Below, piece after piece: positions 50,411 to 54,092 of a DNA stretch of 54,092 bases; position 1 is the first letter of the stretch, and each line of letters opens with the position of its first letter. The stretch is taken from positions 1 to 54,092 of the forward strand of contig JAPPMA010000049.1 of the NCBI GenBank assembly GCA_028819295.1. The letters run 5' to 3'. The DNA is from a bacterium (GTDB taxonomy: Bacteria; Actinomycetota; Acidimicrobiia; Acidimicrobiales; Bin134). Below the pieces are notes generated by a model. The model ran no database searches. It was not told the DNA's origin and saw only the letters and a list, made by a program, of their open reading frames with translations. Made by a program: the position numbers and the translations under genes.

Positions 50411-51205
50411 CTAGGCCACTGACATGCCGCCGTCGATGACGATGGCGGTGCCGGTGGTCCACGACGACTCGTCGGAGGCCAGGTGCAGGGCGAGTTGGGC
50501 GATGTCGGTGGTGGTGCCGAGGCGGCCGATGGGATGGCGCACCACGGCGGCTTCGATCATCTCATCGACGGTGGCGTCGGGCGACACTTGGGCGGTGGCC
50601 GAGAATCCGCCCCGCTTCTCGTAGGTGGCCCGCACCAGGGGGGTGGGCACTGTTCCGGGGCAGATGGCGTTGACCCGGATCTTGTCGGGGCCGTAGTCCA
50701 CCGCCATCTGGCGGACGAGGCCGATCACCCCGGCCTTGGCCGCGGCGTAAGCGGCGATGCCCGGCACGCCGATCACCCCGCCGACGCTGGCCTGGAGCAC
50801 CAGCGAGCCTCCACCGGCTTCGACGAGGTGGGGTATGGCGAACTTGACCGCCAGCCATTTGCCGGTGAGGTTCACCCCGATCACCCGGTTCCACTCCTCC
50901 AAGCTCAGATCGCCGGCCCGGCCGGGCCCGTCCACGCCGGCATTGGAGTACACCGCGTCGAGGCCGCCGAAGGCGGATGCAGCCTGCTCGGTCATGGCTT
51001 GGCAGTCGTCGGGCCGGGTCACGTCAACCCGCAGGCTGATGGCCTGGTCCCCGATCTCGGCCGCGGTGGCCGCAGCGGCATCGCCGTCGATGTCGGCGCA
51101 CATCACCCGGGCCCCCTCGGCGGCGAACAACTGGGCCGCGGCCTTGCCGATGCCCGAGCCCGCGCCGGTCACGATGGTTCTCTTGCCTGTCAGTCTTCCG
51201 GTCAC
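50411..51205 (-). CDS. Short-chain dehydrogenase/reductase
   Basis: The product is 264 residues from GTG 51205. Motifs are the cofactor loop VTGAGSGIGKAAA, CADIDGD at the end of strand 2 (Asp there favours NAD), the AVYSNAGVDG loop, the catalytic Ser near VLQASVGGV and the Tyr-Lys pair in AAYAAAKAG, then VNAICPGTVPTPL. This is a classical SDR with unknown alcohol or ketone substrate. The long open frame that continues upstream is an antisense shadow of the divergent gene at 51233. Confidence 0.92.
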   Translation of the reverse strand: MTGRLTGKRTIVTGAGSGIGKAAAQLFAAEGARVMCADIDGDAAAATAAEIGDQAISLRVDVTRPDDCQAMTEQAASAFGGLDAVYSNAGVDGPGRAGDLSLEEWNRVIGVNLTGKWLAVKFAIPHLVEAGGGSLVLQASVGGVIGVPGIAAYAAAKAGVIGLVRQMAVDYGPDKIRVNAICPGTVPTPLVRATYEKRGGFSATAQVSPDATVDEMIEAAVVRHPIGRLGTTTDIAQLALHLASDESSWTTGTAIVIDGGMSVA

Positions 51206-51220
51206 GGCGGGGAACCCTAC

Positions 51221-51232
51221 TAGCGTCTCGGC
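51221..51232 (+). promoter_or_regulatory. -10-like box of a probable leaderless promoter (selenoprotein module)
   Basis: TAGCGT (51221-51226) followed by six bases and ATG 51233. Confidence 0.5.
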
Positions 51233-52294
51233 ATGGCTCAGGAGTTGATGCTCGACGCGGGGGACGTCCAGGAGGAGTTCTTCGACCGGGGGTGGACCGA
51301 CGGGCTGCCGGTGGTTCCGCCCACCCCGGAGCGGGTGCAGGCCATGCTCGACCATGCCGGGGTGGGGGCGGACGACATCGTGGGCAACGTGCCGGAGCGG
51401 TCGCGAGAGGTCACCGCGGAGAAGGCCGCCATCAATGCGGTGATGGCCGGCTGTCGCTCTGAGTATTTTCCCGTTGTTTTGGCCGGGTTGTCGGCCATGT
51501 TCGACCCCCGGTTCGGATGCCACACGGTGGTGACCAGCACCGGCGGGGCCGCGCTCTGCGCGGTGGTGAGCGGTCCGCTGGTGGCTGAGCTGGGGTTCAA
51601 CACCGGCCGCAACGCGCTGGGTCCGGGCTGTCGGGCCAACGCCACGGTGGGACGGGCCCTGCGGCTGGTGGCTGTGAACGTGCTGGGGGCCCGGTCGGAC
51701 ACCCTCGACGGGTCGTCGCTGGGCCACCCCGGCAAGTACACCATGCTGGTGGCCGAGGAGCCCCCGCCCGAGGGTTGGCCGCCGCTGCGGGTGGAGCTGG
51801 GCTACGGGGAGGACGACACCACGGTGACCATGTTCCCCTCCGAGAGCCCGCACCAGGTGGCCAACCACCTCAACGGCGACCCCGAGGGCATCCTGTTGAC
51901 GCTGGCGGCCGCCATGACCAACCCGGCCACTTACGCCGTGGCGAAGAAGCACCAGGTGCTGCTGGTGATCGGCCATGAGCACCGCCAGATACTGGCTGAG
52001 GCCGGCTGGACCAAGCAGCAGGTGCGGGACTTTCTGGCCCAGCACAGCAGGGTGACTCCCGAGCACTTGGCTGCTGGTGGCGTTCTGCGGGAGTTCACCG
52101 CCCAAAACGACATGACCCCCGATGCCGACGGCAAGCTCAACACGGTGCGGGGTTCCCACGACATCTTCCTGGTCACCGCGGGCAGCGCGGGGGCGGGATG
52201 GTCGGCCTACATCCCCAATTGGGCGCCGACGGTTCACTCGGTGGCGGTCACTCGAAAGGTGGCCGCGCCCGGCGACGGGCTACCCTTGGCTTAG
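51233..52294 (+). CDS. Conserved hypothetical protein, partner of the UGSC selenoprotein
   Basis: The product is 353 residues. The N-terminus QEEFFDRGWTDGLPVVPPTPERVQAMLDHAG is followed by EKAAINAVMAGCRSEYFPVVLAGLSAMFDP (one conserved-looking Cys), NALGPGCRANATVGRALRLVAVNVLGA and LGHPGKYTMLVAE. Later come GEDDTTVTMFPSESPHQV and GHEHRQILAEAGWTKQQVRDFLAQHSRV. The composition is that of a cytosolic protein with no signal or membrane segment. I recall proteins of this kind in marine and soil actinobacteria and proteobacteria but no established function. The selenoprotein gene starts 13 bases downstream, so the two are almost certainly one operon. Confidence 0.7.
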   Translation: MAQELMLDAGDVQEEFFDRGWTDGLPVVPPTPERVQAMLDHAGVGADDIVGNVPERSREVTAEKAAINAVMAGCRSEYFPVVLAGLSAMFDPRFGCHTVVTSTGGAALCAVVSGPLVAELGFNTGRNALGPGCRANATVGRALRLVAVNVLGARSDTLDGSSLGHPGKYTMLVAEEPPPEGWPPLRVELGYGEDDTTVTMFPSESPHQVANHLNGDPEGILLTLAAAMTNPATYAVAKKHQVLLVIGHEHRQILAEAGWTKQQVRDFLAQHSRVTPEHLAAGGVLREFTAQNDMTPDADGKLNTVRGSHDIFLVTAGSAGAGWSAYIPNWAPTVHSVAVTRKVAAPGDGLPLA

Positions 52295-52307
52295 CAGAGG
52301 AGGTCCC

Positions 52308-52841
52308 ATGTCGTCGGTAACCGTGCTGTCGCCCGTGTACGAGGAAGCCCACGGGGCTGAGGTGGCCATGGCGCCCCGACAGATGCCCGCTGAGCCGGTG
52401 GTCATAGGGGTGATCGACAACGCCAAGAACAACGCCAAGGAGCTGCTCACCTACCTGGCCGAAGGACTGCGGGATCGCCTGCCGGTGGCCGACATCGTGG
52501 TCCACTCCAAATCAGCGGCGGGCAAGCCCATCGACGCCGACGACGCCGAGATGCTGGCCGCCCGCTCCCACCTGATCATCTCCGGCTTGGGCGATTGAGG
52601 GGCCTGCACGGCGTGCAGTCTGCACGACGCCGTTCACATGGAGTCTCGGGGCATTCCCTCAATGCTGCTGATCACCGAGCCGTTTGCGCCGGTGGTCGAA
52701 TCCTTCGCCCCCACCGTGGGCATGGCCTCCTACCCCGCGGTCACCGTGCCCCATCCCGTCTCCACCCTCGACGACGAGTCCCTCCAAAAACTGGCCACCA
52801 CCGTCATCGATGAAGCCGTCGCCCGCTTGACTGTGGCGTAG
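52308..52841 (+). CDS. UGSC-type selenoprotein (in-frame UGA read as selenocysteine)
   Basis: ATG 52308 follows AGAGGAGG. The first 96 codons end ARSHLIISGLGD, then TGA at 52596-52598, and the same frame continues without stop for 80 codons. It reads GACTACSLHDAVHMESRGIPSMLLITEPF and so on to a normal stop at 52839-52841. Read through, the product has 177 residues with Sec at position 97 in U-G-A-C-T-A-C. The UGSC family (seleno)proteins carry this U/C-G-S-C motif followed by a His-Asp segment, and the sequence on both sides of the TGA fits one continuous domain. A hairpin right after the codon may be the SECIS. Plain truncation by mutation is the alternative. Confidence 0.82.
52608..52633 (+). 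promoter_or_regulatory. Candidate bacterial SECIS hairpin
   Basis: ACGGCG (52608-52613) pairs with CGCCGT (52628-52633), and TGCA (52614-52617) pairs with TGCA (52621-52624) around the loop GTC, leaving a three-base bulge on the 3' side. Counting the T of TGA as 1, the loop G and U are nt 23 and 24, the spacing I recall for the key loop bases of the E. coli fdhF element. A competing hairpin CTGCAC-GGC-GTGCAG (52604-52618) is also possible. Confidence 0.55.
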
Positions 52842-52844
52842 ACC

Positions 52845-53702
52845 CTATTTCCAGGGGTCGCGGAGAAAGGCTTCGAACTGGGTGGCGAGGTCGTCGCCGG
52901 TGGGGAGGAGGTCGTCGGCCTCGTCGATTTGGCGTTCAAGCTGGGCGACGTAGTTATTGAGGTCGTCATCGCCGGCCACCGCGGCATCAACCCGCTCTCT
53001 CCAGGCCGCGGCGGCCTCGTCTAGCTCTTCGTGATCGGTGATGATGCCGGTGATCAGCTCGAATCGCTTGAGCAGCGACCGGGTGGCCTCGGGATTGGGC
53101 GGCCCGGGCACATAATGGGGCACAGATACCCGCAGGGAGATGACGGGGACGCGGGCTTGGTCCAGGGCATCGTGGAGCGCCCCCACCAGGCCAGTGGGGC
53201 CCTCATAGCTGGGGCGGCCCAAGCCGAACATGCGGGCCAACTCGGCGTTGGTGGAACTGCCCACCACCCCCAGTGGCCGGGTGTGGGGGGCCAGACCCAC
53301 CATCGCCCCCAGGGTGACCACCAGCCCGGCCTGGCTCTCGGTGGCCACCTCCACCAGATAGTCGGCGAAGGTCCGCCACCGCAGGTGGGGCTCCACCCCG
53401 TCTACGACTACCAGCGGGTGTTTGGCGCCGAAGCGCTCCACGGCGTCCACCCGGGTTGACGGCCAGTCGATGACCCGCCTGCCATTGTCATCCAAGCGGA
53501 CCTCGGGGCGGCGATCCTGGAAGTTGAAGAATCCCTCGGGGTCGATGTGGGCCAGCGGTTCGACGCTGTTGGCGTTCTCTTTCATCAGCCGCACCGCGGT
53601 GGTGGCCGCATCAGCGGCGTCGAACAGCCCCTCCAGGGCCACCACCATCACCGGGTTGGATTGGGAGGGTTGGTCCACCAGCCATTCCATTTCCACCGCC
53701 AT
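52845..53702 (-). CDS. PAC2-family protein
   Basis: The product is 285 residues. PVMVVALEGLFDAADAATTAVRLM, EPLAHIDPEGFFNFQDRRPEVRL, PLVVVDGVEPHLRWRTFADYLVEVA, GAMVGLAPHTRPLGVVGSSTNAEL and VPVISLRVSVPHYVPGPPNPEATRSLLKRFELITGI are the sequential PAC2 (PF09754) blocks. Eukaryotic members help assemble proteasomes. Actinobacterial members are common with unknown role and are structurally related to purine phosphorylases. The C-terminal acidic helix (WRERVDAAVAGDDDLNNYVAQLERQIDEADDLL) is normal. It is convergent with the selenoprotein gene, only 3 bases apart. Confidence 0.85.
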   Translation of the reverse strand: MAVEMEWLVDQPSQSNPVMVVALEGLFDAADAATTAVRLMKENANSVEPLAHIDPEGFFNFQDRRPEVRLDDNGRRVIDWPSTRVDAVERFGAKHPLVVVDGVEPHLRWRTFADYLVEVATESQAGLVVTLGAMVGLAPHTRPLGVVGSSTNAELARMFGLGRPSYEGPTGLVGALHDALDQARVPVISLRVSVPHYVPGPPNPEATRSLLKRFELITGIITDHEELDEAAAAWRERVDAAVAGDDDLNNYVAQLERQIDEADDLLPTGDDLATQFEAFLRDPWK

Positions 53703-53812
53703 GGCCCAAGACTCACACCTGCGCAGCGGCAGGGCAAGCCAGAAACAGGGTTAGCACACCCATACCGTCACATCCGGCAATCATGTCCACTTCTGCCAAT
53801 ACGCCGCGGCGG

Positions 53813-54092
53813 TTAGGCGCCGGCTGTCGTTTCGATGGCTGGGTCGGTTTCGGTCGAAGGCGGGATGTCAGTGGGCTCGGGGGGCGATGGCTTGGAAGCG
53901 GCGGCGTCGGAAGGCGTGCCGATTCCGAGGAAACCCTCGATACGGGCAATCCGCAGCCCATTTCCAATTACTTCGTCGCGCAGGCTGCTTATGGCCTGGG
54001 TCAATTCGTCGCGCAGCTTGTTGATGGCGTTGTTGGTTTCGTCGCGCAGCTTGTTGATGGCGTTGTTGGTTTCGTCGCGCAGCTTGTTGATG
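53813..54092 (-). CDS. C-terminal part of a hendecad-repeat coiled-coil protein (5' end outside the window)
   Basis: Read on the minus strand the frame enters from the window edge as repeats of INKLRDETNNA (11 residues), passes through INKLRDELTQA and ISSLRDEV, and continues IGNGLRIARIEGFLGIG. It ends in a Pro/Ser/Thr/Glu-rich tail (about 30 residues) at 53813. Eleven-residue periodicity with I/L at fixed places indicates a right-handed (hendecad) coiled coil, as in stalk or tether proteins. The start and any N-terminal domain are not visible. Confidence 0.65.
   Translation of the reverse strand, partial: INKLRDETNNAINKLRDETNNAINKLRDELTQAISSLRDEVIGNGLRIARIEGFLGIGTPSDAAASKPSPPEPTDIPPSTETDPAIETTAGA
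53973..54092. repeat. 33-bp tandem repeat within the coiled-coil gene
   Basis: Units start at 53973, 54006, 54039 and 54072, exactly 33 bases (11 codons) apart. The last three are virtually identical at the DNA level and the first is diverged. The array runs off the window. Near-identity at DNA level indicates recent expansion by slippage or recombination. Confidence 0.85.

Noticed and set aside
51206..52237. N-terminal extension of the SDR frame by about 340 codons
   Set aside because: This part is antisense to the divergent gene at 51233. The Rossmann motif starts right after GTG 51205.
52604..52618. CTGCAC-GGC-GTGCAG hairpin as the SECIS
   Set aside because: It competes with the 52608-52633 hairpin but lacks G-U in the loop and sits closer to the UGA than usual. 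Listed as an alternative fold only.

Overview
The window looks like a chromosomal segment of an uncultured high-GC actinobacterium, probably in or near the class Acidimicrobiia. This is an inference from gene content and style: a DUF3499 protein, an Rpf-like muralytic protein, a PAC2 protein, two cytochromes P450, high-GC codon use, frequent GTG starts, and TAnnnT boxes lying only 6-8 nt before many start codons, which suggests leaderless transcripts. No rRNA, tRNA or CRISPR array was seen.

Layout. 1-5.9 kb is an accessory, mobile-element-scarred region: a frameshifted ISL3-type transposase, a NYN-domain gene cut by an IS3-family remnant, a second IS3 remnant in inverted orientation, a HicA-like two-gene module and a GAF gene between the two remnants, a 93-bp direct repeat of the NYN leader, a DUF2335/DUF3883 mini-operon and a VapBC pair that abuts a sugar-oxidoreductase scrap. 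6.0-9.6 kb is a purine/pentose salvage unit (adenosine kinase, purine nucleoside phosphorylase, phosphohexomutase/phosphopentomutase). 9.5-16.8 kb holds an aldo-keto reductase, a dihydroxypyridine-dioxygenase/M29-like protein, DUF3499, an amidohydrolase, Fe/Mn superoxide dismutase, a P450 and a two-domain Rpf-like protein. 16.9-21.3 kb is a second accessory patch: a Fic protein, a ROK kinase without its zinc cysteines, a DUF4143 ATPase with a 23-bp repeat array, and a broken VapBC.

21.3-34.9 kb is a coherent catabolic island. Two XRE-cupin regulators flank one co-directional run: ABM protein, hyuA, hyuB, a sugar-type ABC importer (binding protein, double ATPase, permease), an M24 Xaa-Pro peptidase/creatinase-like enzyme and PutA. 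I read it as import and ATP-driven opening of a cyclic amide, followed by peptidase cleavage and proline oxidation. A proline-containing cyclic dipeptide is an attractive but unproven substrate.

35-42.6 kb carries an APH-like kinase, a DyP peroxidase, a NYN/YacP protein and a form I aerobic CO dehydrogenase operon (coxM-coxS-coxL, with the AYRCSFR active-site motif) followed by an XdhC-YHS fusion. 42.7-49.3 kb is a branched-chain-amino-acid-type ABC operon (livH-M-F-G-K) with a trailing P450. 49.4-54.1 kb has a SnoaL-like protein, HicAB, an SDR, a PAC2 protein, the end of a hendecad coiled-coil protein, and a two-gene module whose second gene is a selenoprotein of the UGSC type. There an in-frame UGA at 52596-52598 is followed in frame by 80 further codons, with a hairpin whose GU loop lies at nt 23-24 counted from the UGA.
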